DNA of 64,000 bases from Chloroflexota bacterium. Lineage in GTDB: Bacteria > Chloroflexota > Dehalococcoidia > GIF9 > AB-539-J10. The notes under the pieces were generated by a model. The model saw only the letters and a list, made by a program, of their open reading frames with translations. It had not been told where the DNA came from and searched no databases. Both the position numbers and the translations under genes were made by a program. This document shows positions 1 to 8,959 of the stretch, one piece after another. The stretch spans positions 1 to 64,000 of the forward strand of contig JACAEN010000032.1 in NCBI GenBank assembly GCA_013388845.1, written 5' to 3'. The number at the start of each line of letters is the position of its first letter. Positions within the stretch are counted from its first letter, which is position 1.

Positions 1-51
1 ACCCTAAAGGGTCGCACTACGATTGTCTTTGCAATCTGGGCATTGAAGGGG

Positions 52-1038
52 TTAGCCGAGACTAAGGCTGGGCACGACATCGAGGTCATAACCGCTGGTG
101 TTCCCAGCCTGGAAATGATAATAGCCACAGGCAGCTACCATAGCGGCATTGTCGGTGCATAGGTGGGGAGGGGGGATAAGAACGGGGATAGGCGAGTTGG
201 CAAGGAAATGCTGAGTCAAGGCCTTATTAGCGGCTACTCCTCCACTCAGCAAGATTTGCTCAACCTTCAGTTGTTTGGCAGCCTCAATTGTCTTGGTGAC
301 TAAAACATCAACTACAGCCAACTGGAAGCTGGCGGCAGCATCAGCTACAGAGATGCCTCCCCTGTGAACGAGATGCCACAAAGCGGTTTTCAGACCACTG
401 AAGCTGAAATCATGGCTGTCCTTAAGCCAGGCTCGAGGCAGGGGTAAGCAAGGAGTTCCAGACGATGCTGCCCGTTCAATAGCTGGGCCTCCAGGATAGC
501 CTAGACCCAGGATTCTAGCGGCTTTGTCAAATGCTTCGCCGGCAGCATCATCGCGTGTCCGTCCTACCTTCTCAAATTGCCCATGTCCTTCCATTAAGAC
601 TAAGTCACTATGCCCACCGGAGACAATGAGACAGAGGCAGGGGAATCTCACCTCGCTCTTTTCGCCAGACGACGAGGAATCTAGCCAGTTGGCGTAGATA
701 TGCGCCTCGAGGTGGTTAACGCTAGTAAGAGGTAGATTTTTGGCCAAGGCAAGAGCCTTGGCGACATTCACGCCCACTAATAGCGAGCCAGCTAATCCCG
801 GACCGAAGGTCACAGCAATGCCGTTGATGTCCGGCCAGGAGATTCCAGCCATAGCCTGCTTGACGACCGGAATAATAGTCAGGATGTGCTGTCTGGAAGC
901 AACCTCGGGAACTATCCCGCCGTAGCGAGCGTGAATATCTATCTGGGAAGCGACAACATTGGAGATAATCTGGCAGCCATCTTCCACGACGGCAGCAGCA
1001 GTTTCATCACAAGAAGTTTCAATACCCAGGACTTTCAT
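52..1038 (-). CDS. tsaD: tRNA N6-adenosine threonylcarbamoyltransferase TsaD
   Basis: Transfers the threonylcarbamoyl group to A37 of ANN-decoding tRNAs, working with TsaB, TsaC and TsaE in the cytoplasm. The protein opens with the ASKHA-fold signature [17 protein letters not shown]. It carries the metal-binding [10 protein letters not shown] motif near residue 110, [10 protein letters not shown] near 140, and [12 protein letters not shown] near 265. At 328 residues it is close to the usual bacterial length. Straight after [10 protein letters not shown] there is an unusual serine-rich insertion ([11 protein letters not shown]) whose DNA resembles a fragment of the dispersed GATTCTTCG repeat also found at the rsmA tail. 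The gene starts at ATG 1038. It is separated from the divergent mobA by repeats. Confidence 0.96.
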   Translation of the reverse strand: MKVLGIETSCDETAAAVVEDGCQIISNVVASQIDIHARYGGIVPEVASRQHILTIIPVVKQAMAGISWPDINGIAVTFGPGLAGSLLVGVNVAKALALAKNLPLTSVNHLEAHIYANWLDSSSSGEKSEVRFPCLCLIVSGGHSDLVLMEGHGQFEKVGRTRDDAAGEAFDKAARILGLGYPGGPAIERAASSGTPCLPLPRAWLKDSHDFSFSGLKTALWHLVHRGGISVADAAASFQLAVVDVLVTKTIEAAKQLKVEQILLSGGVAANKALTQHFLANSPIPVLIPPPHLCTDNAAMVAACGYYHFQAGNTSGYDLDVVPSLSLG

Positions 1039-1062
1039 GTCATGTTAACTTTACACCGACAC

Positions 1063-1123
1063 TCATAACTCCCCTAACCCTTCTTATCCCGATGAAATCG
1101 GGACAAGCCTTAAGAGGGGAAAT
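1063..1123. repeat. Nested palindromic intergenic repeat
   Basis: The stretch CATAACTCCCCT..., ending in CTTAAGAGGGGAAAT, matches a repeat at about 10134-10170 and in part one at 57030-57075. Here the centre is interrupted by a second palindrome, TCCCGATGAAATCGGGA (1087-1103), absent from the 10.1-kb copy. One element therefore appears to have inserted into the loop of another. Confidence 0.7.
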
Positions 1124-1253
1124 CTGGGAAAACTTACCTATTATGGCGGCGAAGCTCCGTCGTGCATTTATGTTAGTATTCTAATGGAGAAGGAGAATCC
1201 AGGCAAGCAATAACGGGTTGCTTAGCGCCGTCCAGTATGCTAACTTAGCTTTG

Positions 1254-1270
1254 TCCCGATGTAATCGGGA
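1254..1270. repeat. TCCCGAT-N3-ATCGGGA palindrome before mobA
   Basis: TCCCGATGTAATCGGGA is a 7-bp inverted repeat with a 3-nt loop. It ends 8 nt before the likely ATG of mobA and occupies the place where a Shine-Dalgarno sequence would sit. The same family recurs at 1087, 8940, 9791, 10031, 59130 and 60029. Confidence 0.75.
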
Positions 1271-1278
1271 TATTGGGC

Positions 1279-1884
1279 ATGACGTCTATTATTCTGGCTG
1301 GTGGCAAAAGCTCGAGGCTGGGTCGAAACAAGGCTCTCCAAACCATCGGGGGCAAGACCCTTATCCAGTGGATAGTTGACCGCCTGGCTATCCTCAGCAC
1401 AGAAATCATCATAGCCACGGCTCATGGCGAAGCGATTCCCTGCTCCTCGGCGGTGACGATAAGAACGGTAGCCGATGTTTACCCGGGAAAGGGTCCGCTG
1501 GGCGGCATTCACGCAGGTTTGATGGCCTCGTCCAGTTCGCGAGCTATCGTTGTTAGCTGTGATATACCGTTTCTGAGCGTGGGCTTGCTTAAATACATGA
1601 CTCAAATCTGCCCTGCATTCGATGTGGTAGTTCCCCGGATAAAAGATAAAATCGAGCCTCTGTGCGCGGTGTACTCCCAGAATTGCTTAGCCCACCTTCA
1701 GAAGTTGCTGGAGCAAGATAAACGACAGATTAGAAAACTCTTCAGCATGGTCAAGGTGAAATACGTTGAAGAGGACGAGATAAACAGATTTGACCCGGAG
1801 CACTTGAGCTTCTTCAACATAAATAGCCAAGCTGAACTGGAGAGAGCCAGAAAGCTGGCAGCCGAGAAGGGATGGAGCAGCTAG
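1279..1884 (+). CDS. mobA: Molybdenum cofactor guanylyltransferase MobA
   Basis: Adds GMP to molybdopterin to make the guanine dinucleotide cofactor used by DMSO-reductase-family enzymes such as formate dehydrogenase. The N-terminus has the nucleotidyltransferase loop IILAGGKSSRLGRNKAL, followed by GPLGGIHAGL and the metal-binding stretch VVSCDIPFLSVGLL. The length of about 201 residues is normal. A TTG at 1273 lies two codons upstream, but ATG 1279 (MTSIILAGG) fits the family better. No good ribosome site is visible because a palindromic repeat abuts the start. The gene converges on fdhA, whose product needs this cofactor, with a 27-nt gap between the stops. Confidence 0.93.
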   Translation: MTSIILAGGKSSRLGRNKALQTIGGKTLIQWIVDRLAILSTEIIIATAHGEAIPCSSAVTIRTVADVYPGKGPLGGIHAGLMASSSSRAIVVSCDIPFLSVGLLKYMTQICPAFDVVVPRIKDKIEPLCAVYSQNCLAHLQKLLEQDKRQIRKLFSMVKVKYVEEDEINRFDPEHLSFFNINSQAELERARKLAAEKGWSS

Positions 1885-1911
1885 CACCTCTTCTGAGACA
1901 GTCGCAACGCA

Positions 1912-4689
1912 TCACGGACGTAGCTTTTTCCTCTGCCGCAGGGCTTTCACGGCGGAGACTTTATACTCAGGAATCTTGGCTAACGGGTCAAGAGCATCAT
2001 TGGTGAGGATATTGGCTGGCGCCTCACGCCAGTGGAAGGGTATGAAGACAAGTCCGGGAGGCGACTTTTCAGTAATATGAACTGGCGCCTTCAGCCGACC
2101 TCTTTTCGAGGTAACTACTACCAAATCGCCTTCCACAAGCCCCAGCCTTGCGGCATCAGTGGGATGCATTTCTACGACACCACTGGGACGAAGCTCATTG
2201 AGCACATTAGCACGGCGACTCATGGTGCCAGTATGCCAGTGCTCCAGTATCCGCCCCGTGGTGAGAACCAGCGGGTACTTTTTGGATATCGATTCTGCCG
2301 GTGGGATGTAATCCACAGCATGGAACTTGCCCCGTCCCCGAGCAAAGCCCTCTCGATATAGAAACGGCGTTCCGGGATGTGAGATATGCGGACAAGGCCA
2401 TTGCAGACCGTCGCGGTCGAGGCGGTCGAAGCGGATGCCGCCATAAATAGGAGTCAGGGAGGCAATTTCTTCCATGATTTGACTGGTGTCCCGATAACCG
2501 AGGTGTTTTCCCATTCTTTCCGCTAGGGCGCAGATAATCTCCCAGTCGGGCCTGGCTTCCCCGGGTGGCAAGATAGCTTGCCTTACTCTTTGAACTCGCC
2601 TCTCAGTATTGGTGAATGTGCCATCCTTCTCGGCAAAGGCGGCTCCGGGCAAAACAATATCAGCCATCCAGGCAGTCTCGGAGAGAAAGATATCCTGGAC
2701 TATAAGGAACTCAATTTTCTCCAGTGCTTGCCAGAAATGCTCGAGATTAGGCTCGCTTAACACCGGGTTCTCGCCCATAACGTAGAGCCCTTTGATGTCT
2801 CCTTTTAGTATAGCATCAGCTAACTCGGTGACCATCAGCCCGGGACGGTCGCTCAATTGGCATCCCCAAGCAGTTTCGAATTTTGCTTTAACGGCAGCGT
2901 CGTTGACCCTTTGATAGCCGGGGTAGACATTGGGCAGCGCTCCCATATCACAAGAGCCCTGGACATTGTTTTGACCGCGCAGGGGACTGAACCCTGTGCC
3001 CTCCCTACCAATATTGCCAGTGAGGAGCAGTAAGTTGGCCACGCTCTTGACATTATCGGTGCCTGTGGTATGCTGGGTTATGCCCATTCCGTAAAGGACG
3101 CAGGCACTGTTTGCCTTCCCAAACAAGTGGGCTGCTGCCTCTATAGCTGCTTTGGAAACTCCGGTTATTGCCTCGACTAGTTCAGGAGTATATCTCTCCA
3201 CAACCTGGCACATCTCCTCAAAGCCTTCGGTGCGCTCCCGGATAAACTCCTTATCCTCAAGGCCATCTCTGATAATCACATGCATCAGCCCATTGATAAG
3301 GGCAACATCTGTTCCTGGCTTGTGGGAAAGTACGATAGTGGCATATTCACCCAGTTCGATAGAGCGAGGCTCAGCTACGATGAGCTTGGCACCATCAAAC
3401 CTGACCCTTCTCTTAATCAGCGAGCCAATAATGGGATGACATTCGGTGGTGTTAGAGCCGATGATGAAGAAAAGTTCCGTTTTCTCAAAATCAGAATAAG
3501 AATTGCTCATTGCCCCTTGACCAAAGGCAGCAATGCCCCCGACCACAGTCGAGGCATGGCATAATCGAGCACAATGGTCAATGTTGTTAGTGCCAATGAC
3601 AGCACGGACGAATTTCTGTATCACGTAGTTGTCTTCGTTGGTGCATTTAGCTGAACTCAAACCAGCGATGCTATCTGGTCCATAATTTTGCTTTAGCTCG
3701 AGGAGCCTTTTGGCTGCCAGTTCCAGAGCTTCGTCCCAGCTAGCTTCACGGAAGATTTCCTGCACCTTCCCGTCTTGACCTGCTTGCCGGGCAACTCCTG
3801 GTAACCGGATAAGGGGCGTTGTTAGTCTCTCAGGATGGCTGAGGAAATCGTATCCCCAGCGCCCCTTGACACAAAGGCTGCCCCGATTAGCTGGACCCTG
3901 GGGGTCACCGCGCACGGAAACAACCTTATTGTCACGAATACCCAGGTAAAGGGAGCAACCGACCCCACAATAGGGACAAATGGTTTTAACCTCTGTGACA
4001 GGCAGCTTTTCCCATTTAGGGACCAATGCTCCTGTAGGACACCGGGCAACGCATTCACCACAAGATTTGCAGACGGACTCGACAATCGGTTTATCACCAA
4101 AGGTGGCTATCCTGGCCGAGTTGCCTCTAAAGGCTATGTCAATAGCATCATGGCAAACTATTTCATGACAGGCTCGCACACATTTGGCGCACAGGATACA
4201 CTTGTTCAAGTCACGAATGAAGGCTGGATGGCTATCATCTACAGGGAGCACCTGAGTGCTTTTCCGCAGTCGGTCAACACGCTGCTGCTCTATCCCCAAA
4301 TACCGAGCAACCTTCAGTAGCTCGCAGTCCTGGTTTTGAGCACAAGCCAGACAATCGCCATGATGATTAGCGCTGATAAGTTCCATAGTGATTCGGCGTG
4401 ATTGATTCACCTTCGGCGTTTCAGTGCGAACTACCATACCTTCGGTTGCGGGGGTAGTGCAGGAGCTGACCAAGCCCCGCATCCCCTCTATTTCCACTAC
4501 ACAGAGGCGACAACCGCCATAGGGCTTAAGGTCAGCGTCGTAGCACAGCGTGGGAATATAGATGCCAGCATCCAGCGCCGCTTCCAGCACAGTGGCCCCC
4601 TTTTTAACTATGACCTGGCGACCGTTAACGGTCAGCTTGATGGTATCCATTTTCGTTTCCTTCATTTTGTTTGAAGCGGCTGTACTCAT
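1912..4689 (-). CDS. fdhA: NAD(P)-linked formate dehydrogenase, catalytic alpha subunit
   Basis: Molybdenum or tungsten enzyme interconverting CO2 and formate, the first step of the methyl branch. An N-terminal NuoG-like part holds a [2Fe-2S] domain (CRLCVVE near residue 60), a His-Cys cluster motif and two [4Fe-4S] motifs (CILCAKCVRAC and CKSCGECVARCP, about 165-215). The molybdopterin domain begins with CPYCGVGC near 238 and ends in the dinucleotide-binding fold (TTGRILEHWHTGTMSRR). The metal-ligand position reads HCARLCHAS, so this is the cysteine form, not selenocysteine. ATG 4689 overlaps the nuoF-like stop as ATGA. An internal ATG at 4650 (MDTIKLTVNG) has AAGGAA 6 nt upstream and may be the true start. 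It is the last gene of nuoE-nuoF-fdhA. Confidence 0.95.
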   Translation of the reverse strand: MSTAASNKMKETKMDTIKLTVNGRQVIVKKGATVLEAALDAGIYIPTLCYDADLKPYGGCRLCVVEIEGMRGLVSSCTTPATEGMVVRTETPKVNQSRRITMELISANHHGDCLACAQNQDCELLKVARYLGIEQQRVDRLRKSTQVLPVDDSHPAFIRDLNKCILCAKCVRACHEIVCHDAIDIAFRGNSARIATFGDKPIVESVCKSCGECVARCPTGALVPKWEKLPVTEVKTICPYCGVGCSLYLGIRDNKVVSVRGDPQGPANRGSLCVKGRWGYDFLSHPERLTTPLIRLPGVARQAGQDGKVQEIFREASWDEALELAAKRLLELKQNYGPDSIAGLSSAKCTNEDNYVIQKFVRAVIGTNNIDHCARLCHASTVVGGIAAFGQGAMSNSYSDFEKTELFFIIGSNTTECHPIIGSLIKRRVRFDGAKLIVAEPRSIELGEYATIVLSHKPGTDVALINGLMHVIIRDGLEDKEFIRERTEGFEEMCQVVERYTPELVEAITGVSKAAIEAAAHLFGKANSACVLYGMGITQHTTGTDNVKSVANLLLLTGNIGREGTGFSPLRGQNNVQGSCDMGALPNVYPGYQRVNDAAVKAKFETAWGCQLSDRPGLMVTELADAILKGDIKGLYVMGENPVLSEPNLEHFWQALEKIEFLIVQDIFLSETAWMADIVLPGAAFAEKDGTFTNTERRVQRVRQAILPPGEARPDWEIICALAERMGKHLGYRDTSQIMEEIASLTPIYGGIRFDRLDRDGLQWPCPHISHPGTPFLYREGFARGRGKFHAVDYIPPAESISKKYPLVLTTGRILEHWHTGTMSRRANVLNELRPSGVVEMHPTDAARLGLVEGDLVVVTSKRGRLKAPVHITEKSPPGLVFIPFHWREAPANILTNDALDPLAKIPEYKVSAVKALRQRKKLRP

Positions 4690-6617
4690 TGTTGACCACC
4701 ACGAGTTTTGCCGGCGGAGCTTATTGGCACAGGTTCTTCGGGAACTGCCGGCCTCTCCCCAGAAGTCTTTACTACCGCATTAAAGCGGGGTGGACAGATA
4801 TCCAAACAGGTGCCACATTTAGTGCACTTATCTTGGTCAATGACATGTATAACTCTCTTACCACCTTTAATAGCTCCGGCAGGACAAGAGCGGAGGCAAA
4901 TTATACAACCCTGGCATTTTTCAGGATCAATATAGTACGATATAAGTGCATTACAAACTAACGCCGGACATCGCTTTTCTTCTACATGTGCCTTATACTC
5001 ATCACGGAAGTAGCGGATACTAGTAAGCACTGGGTTAGGAGCTGTTTGCCCCAAACCGCACAAAGAACCGTCTTTGATTGATTCGGCCAATTCTTGAAGC
5101 AATTCAATATCCTCGGGCTTACCTCTTCCATTGACTATATCCTCAAGTATATCGAGCATCTGTTTAGTGCCCCAACGGCATGGTATGCACTTACCACAGG
5201 ACTCAAGCTGTGTGAAGGAAATGAAGAAGCGTGCCATGTCAACCATACAGGTGTCTTCATCCATCACTATCATGCCGCCGGAACCCATAATAGAGCCAGC
5301 TGAAGTCAGAGAATCATAGTCCACCGGGGTATCAAGAAAATCTGGCGGCAAACAACCTCCCGAGGGTCCTCCAGTTTGTACCCCCTTGAAGCGTTTTCCT
5401 TTTAAGATGCTACCACCAATTTCATAAATAATCTGGCGCATAGTAATGCCGAAGGGAACTTCGATGAGTCCAGTGCGCTCCACCTTGCCTACCAAGGAAA
5501 AGGTTTTTGTTCCTTTGCTTCCCTGTGTGCCATAGCTGGCATACCAACTAGCTCCTCGTTGCATTATAGCGGCGACATTTGCCCAGGTCTCTACGTTATT
5601 GATGTTAGTAGGCTTGCCCCATAATCCGGAGACAGCCGGGAAGGGAGGACGGGAACGAGGCATCCCTCTCTTGCCCTCGATAGAGGCCATCAGCGCTGTT
5701 TCTTCCCCGCAGACAAATGCTCCTGCTCCTTCCTTTATCTTAAGATGGAAACTGAAATTGGAGCCCAAAATATTGTCGCCGATGAGTTGATATTCCTTCA
5801 GTTGCTTTAAAGCAATCCTGAGCCGTTCCAGGGCGAGGGGATACTCTGCCCGGCAATAGATATAACCCTCCTTAGCTCCGATAGCGTAAGCACCGATAAG
5901 CATTCCTTCCAACACTGAATGAGGGTCGCCCTCAAGCAGAGAGCGGTTCATGAAAGCCCCGGGGTCGCCTTCATCAGCGTTGCAAATAATGTATTTTTCC
6001 TCGCCGGGCGATTTACGGCAAAACTCCCATTTCTGCCCGGTGGGGAAGCCAGCTCCTCCTCTACCCCTCAATCCGGATTTCTTGACCTCCTCAATAATCT
6101 CTTCTGGTTTCATTGCCAGCGCTTTAACTAAGCCACTGTAACCACCATTGGCAATGTAATGGTTGATGTTTGTGGGGTCAATAAAGCCACAGCGGCGTAG
6201 CACTATACGTAGCTGTGACTTGAGCACAGGTAGCCCAAAGAGATTGGGGATACCATCTACACCCCCGTCTCCAATAGTGCCCAGCGCTAGGTCAGGACGG
6301 GGATTATCTTTGACCAAATAGTCTTCAATCAGTTGCGCAACAATTTCAGGAGTAACATTTCCATAGCAGATACGCGGACGCCCGGGCTTAATTATATCCA
6401 CCAAGGGCTCGGCATAGCACAGCCCAATACAGCCTACCTGGATAACGATGGCATCAATGTTTTGCTCTCTAAGCTCCTTATCAATGGCAGCAAGCACTGC
6501 TTCAGCACCAGCGGCTCTGCCGCAAGTGGCGGTGCCTACTAAAATACGAGGCTTCCGGCTATCGTGCAAAGCCTGCCATTCAGCTATTGCTTGCTTCTGT
6601 ATATCAGCAAAGCTCAT
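4686..6617 (-). CDS. NuoF-like flavoprotein of the formate dehydrogenase complex
   Basis: The 51-kDa-type subunit that binds FMN and NAD(P)H and moves electrons between the nucleotide and the Fe-S chain of FdhA. Residues about 25-110 form a thioredoxin-like [2Fe-2S] domain (TCGRAAGAE, GCIGLC). The FMN/NADH Rossmann part follows, with GLRGRGGAGFPTGQKWEF, the SLBB segment, and the cluster motif ESCGKCIPCRWG near residue 470. Two [4Fe-4S] ferredoxin motifs end the protein (CQGCIICLRSCP, CTKCGTCLDICP). The 643-residue architecture matches HydB/HndC-type subunits of soluble hydrogenases and formate dehydrogenases, not complex I NuoF. It overlaps its neighbours by 4 nt on both sides, implying translational coupling. 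Confidence 0.93.
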   Translation of the reverse strand: MSFADIQKQAIAEWQALHDSRKPRILVGTATCGRAAGAEAVLAAIDKELREQNIDAIVIQVGCIGLCYAEPLVDIIKPGRPRICYGNVTPEIVAQLIEDYLVKDNPRPDLALGTIGDGGVDGIPNLFGLPVLKSQLRIVLRRCGFIDPTNINHYIANGGYSGLVKALAMKPEEIIEEVKKSGLRGRGGAGFPTGQKWEFCRKSPGEEKYIICNADEGDPGAFMNRSLLEGDPHSVLEGMLIGAYAIGAKEGYIYCRAEYPLALERLRIALKQLKEYQLIGDNILGSNFSFHLKIKEGAGAFVCGEETALMASIEGKRGMPRSRPPFPAVSGLWGKPTNINNVETWANVAAIMQRGASWYASYGTQGSKGTKTFSLVGKVERTGLIEVPFGITMRQIIYEIGGSILKGKRFKGVQTGGPSGGCLPPDFLDTPVDYDSLTSAGSIMGSGGMIVMDEDTCMVDMARFFISFTQLESCGKCIPCRWGTKQMLDILEDIVNGRGKPEDIELLQELAESIKDGSLCGLGQTAPNPVLTSIRYFRDEYKAHVEEKRCPALVCNALISYYIDPEKCQGCIICLRSCPAGAIKGGKRVIHVIDQDKCTKCGTCLDICPPRFNAVVKTSGERPAVPEEPVPISSAGKTRGGQQ

Positions 6618-7129
6618 CTCTCAGCCCCGACGTTGGCTAAAACCTCCTTTACCTTCGCTGGGGTCATCCTGCCATAAACGTTGTTGCCAATAACCATCAC
6701 GGGGGCAAGAGCACACGAGCCAAAACAGGCTATCGCTTCCAGTGCATATTCGAGATCTGAGGTGCTCTCCCCAGGCTTAATGCCCAATTGTTTCTCCACC
6801 TCGCCAAGAATGCCTGTTGCACCACGCACATGACAGGCAGTCCCACGACAAACTCTAATGATATTCCTGCCTGAGGGGACGAGCTTAAATTGGGCGTAGA
6901 ATGTGCCTACCCCAAAGATGGTGCTTTCTGGCAGCTTCAGGAATTTGGCTATTTTTTTCATGGCTGGTTCCGGCAGGTAGCCAAAAACCTGCTGAACCTG
7001 CTGAAGGATAGGAATAAGTTCCTCCTCGTTACCTTGATAGGAGGATAGAATTTCGTCCAGCCGCTGTTGCCTGGCCATCTCTTTCTCAAGTGGCGCCTGA
7101 GCGCCTTGCGCCACTGAAGAATTTGCCAT
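6614..7129 (-). CDS. NuoE-like [2Fe-2S] subunit of the formate dehydrogenase complex
   Basis: The 24-kDa thioredoxin-like subunit that partners NuoF-type flavoproteins. The four cluster ligands are visible in VCRGTACHVRG and ACFGSCALAPV. Family hallmarks such as VFGYLPEPAMKKIAKFL and GVGTFYAQFKLVP are present. At 171 residues it has a slightly extended N-terminus relative to classic HydA/HndA. It is the first gene of the nuoE-nuoF-fdhA set, preceded by 210 nt of non-coding DNA with a candidate promoter. Confidence 0.93.
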   Translation of the reverse strand: MANSSVAQGAQAPLEKEMARQQRLDEILSSYQGNEEELIPILQQVQQVFGYLPEPAMKKIAKFLKLPESTIFGVGTFYAQFKLVPSGRNIIRVCRGTACHVRGATGILGEVEKQLGIKPGESTSDLEYALEAIACFGSCALAPVMVIGNNVYGRMTPAKVKEVLANVGAER

Positions 7130-7158
7130 CTCGCACCCTACTATCTACCGGTTCTCTT

Positions 7159-7186
7159 GAGATAGTCTTGGAATGGATGTTTTCAA
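7159..7186 (-). promoter_or_regulatory. Candidate sigma70-type promoter for nuoE-nuoF-fdhA
   Basis: On the minus strand TTGAAA (7186-7181) and TATCTC (7164-7159) are separated by 16 nt and lie 30 nt upstream of the nuoE-like ATG. The -35 matches consensus at five of six positions, the -10 at four. The 210-nt gap (7130-7339) is the only sizeable break on this strand below the hydrogenase genes, which supports an independent promoter. Confidence 0.35.
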
Positions 7187-7339
7187 AATACCCGACTAAT
7201 CAATTTCCCGAGAGTAGCTCAAAGCTTGAACTATATCATAAAGGAGGAGGCGGATTCAAATATAACCTGTCGAGATTGTTAAGTAACTCCTTCTGCCCTT
7301 TGTTTTGCGTTATTTCGAGGGAGCACTTAGGTTACCAGC

Positions 7340-7990
7340 TTAATAAGTAGAGGGAATGTCCTTAACCAACTTCCAGACGATGGTCTCAGTAAGCACAGCT
7401 ATATCTTCAGTGGACAGATAATCAGAAATATTAGCATCGAACAATATATTCCCATTGGGGGCAAGCTCCTCATCACCCCTCCACAATACCAAGGTTATGG
7501 GCACACGGTCGAAAGCACTGATGGTCACCGCTATATCTCCGTAGTCTGCCTCACGGCATCCTAACTTAGCCGTCACCTTTCTCAACAGCTCGGGATTCTG
7601 GCCAAAGTTTTTTACTAAAGGGGTTATCGCCCTTTGGGAAAATGCCGGGAAATAGCTAATGCCTCCTGGTAGCTGTTTATAGGTAATCATTTTACCGGTA
7701 GCTGGCGTGCCCTTCGCCCCAGTGAAATAGTGAAGTATCAGGATTTTGTCCCTCAGGGAAGCTTCTGTACTGCCGTCTGCCAACAAAATTTTCACGTCAG
7801 GCAGCATGATGTGATACAACTGATTTAGATAATGAATAACTACCTTGTTGGGCTCCACATACTGCGCACCGCTTTTACGACATTGCTGTTCTATATCGAT
7901 TTTGGCTAGCTTCTCACAAGCAAGCTTATAAGAGACGTCAAAACCCCGCTCCCAAGGACTACCTGATAGAGAACTGCGCTCTTGCGTCAT
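7340..7990 (-). CDS. DUF3786 domain protein in the Wood-Ljungdahl operon
   Basis: A 216-residue soluble protein I assign to the DUF3786 family, which has no established function but is commonly found beside CODH/ACS and corrinoid genes in anaerobes. Visible features include an N-terminal helical part (SYKLACEKLAKIDIEQQC), HYFTGAKGTPATGKMITYKQ around residue 95, and a C-terminal FDANISDYLSTEDIAVL segment. There is no signal peptide and no clustered cysteines. Its start overlaps the metF stop as ATGA, so the two are probably translated together. A role in methyl-branch or corrinoid metabolism is inferred only from position. Confidence 0.75.
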   Translation of the reverse strand: MTQERSSLSGSPWERGFDVSYKLACEKLAKIDIEQQCRKSGAQYVEPNKVVIHYLNQLYHIMLPDVKILLADGSTEASLRDKILILHYFTGAKGTPATGKMITYKQLPGGISYFPAFSQRAITPLVKNFGQNPELLRKVTAKLGCREADYGDIAVTISAFDRVPITLVLWRGDEELAPNGNILFDANISDYLSTEDIAVLTETIVWKLVKDIPSTY

Positions 7991-8916
7991 GTGACCAACT
8001 TAGGGCGGGGCAAAAGACCGGCCGCCTCTACTATTTCAGGCACGACCTCCTCCCACTCGATAGCCGTAAGATGAATGCCAGCCACACCTTCAATTTCACG
8101 CACCTGCTTGATAATATCAACGCAGAGCTTGATGCCCTCCTTCGACACCTGCTCCTTAGGCACTCCCTGAAGTCGGGTAATAACGCTGTCAGGCACATCC
8201 ATTCCCGGAACTCTGGTCTTCATATATTTTGCGGCACCTACTGACTTTATAGGAGCAACACCGGCAAGTATCTTCACTTTCTCGTGTAATCCTCTGTCTC
8301 GTACCATCTTCATCCATTCGGCGAACTTATCCACGTTGTAGATAATCTGAGTTTGGATAAAATCTGCCCCCGCTGCCACTTTCTTAGCCAGACGTGGCAC
8401 CCTGAACTCAAAGGGGTCAGCAAAGGGATTTTCAGCAGCTCCAATGAACAGACGAGGCTCAATTGCCATCTCTTCGCCACACTGGAACTTTTTTTCGTCC
8501 CGCATGTCTTTCACCATCTTGACCAGTTGAATAGAATCAAGGTCATAAACACCCTTAGCGGCAGGATGATTGCCGAATTTCTGGTGGTCGCCTGTGAGAC
8601 ACAATATGTTGTTTATGCCCAGTGCTGCGATACCCAGAATATCCATTTGAAGGGCAATGCGATTGCGGTCACGGCAGGTCATCTGGACAATAGGGTCTAA
8701 CCCCTCCTCTTTACCGATAAGGCAAGCTGCCCAAGATGCCATGCGCACTACACCAGTCTGCCCATCGGTGACATTAAAAGCATCTACATGACCTTTGAGT
8801 ATCCTAGCCTTCCTTCGGATTACTTCAGGGTCAGCACTCTGTGGTGGCCCTAATTCACCCGTCACAGCGAAGATTTTGGATTCCAACACCCGTTCTAAGT
8901 TACTTTTCGTCTTCAT
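7987..8916 (-). CDS. metF: Methylenetetrahydrofolate reductase MetF
   Basis: FAD-dependent TIM-barrel enzyme reducing 5,10-methylene-THF to 5-methyl-THF, the last folate step of the methyl branch. Recognisable segments are FAVTGELGPP at the start, FNVTDGQTGVVRM, NILCLTGDHQKFGNHPAAKG, ADFIQTQIIYNVDKFAEWM and a C-terminal GVAGIHLTAIEWE. ATG 8916 (MKTKSNLERVLE) is chosen because GGAGG lies 4 nt upstream. An in-frame ATG at 8940 falls on a palindromic repeat. With metV immediately upstream this forms the MetFV-type reductase of acetogens. It overlaps the DUF3786 gene by 4 nt. Confidence 0.94.
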   Translation of the reverse strand: MKTKSNLERVLESKIFAVTGELGPPQSADPEVIRRKARILKGHVDAFNVTDGQTGVVRMASWAACLIGKEEGLDPIVQMTCRDRNRIALQMDILGIAALGINNILCLTGDHQKFGNHPAAKGVYDLDSIQLVKMVKDMRDEKKFQCGEEMAIEPRLFIGAAENPFADPFEFRVPRLAKKVAAGADFIQTQIIYNVDKFAEWMKMVRDRGLHEKVKILAGVAPIKSVGAAKYMKTRVPGMDVPDSVITRLQGVPKEQVSKEGIKLCVDIIKQVREIEGVAGIHLTAIEWEEVVPEIVEAAGLLPRPKLVT

Positions 8917-8939
8917 GACGCCTCCAATTGTTTGGCTCA

Positions 8940-8956
8940 TCCCGATAAAATCGGGT
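8940..8956. repeat. TCCCGAT-type palindrome between metV and metF
   Basis: TCCCGATAAAATCGGGT is a member of the 7-bp inverted repeat family, here between the metV stop and the metF start. In the transcript it would form a short hairpin inside the operon. Confidence 0.7.
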
Positions 8957-8959
8957 CAT

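Noticed and set aside
1912-4689. Selenocysteine in formate dehydrogenase or hydrogenase
   Set aside because: The metal-ligand codons read as cysteine (HCARLCHAS; DPCLACSIH), there is no in-frame TGA, and no SECIS-like element is needed.
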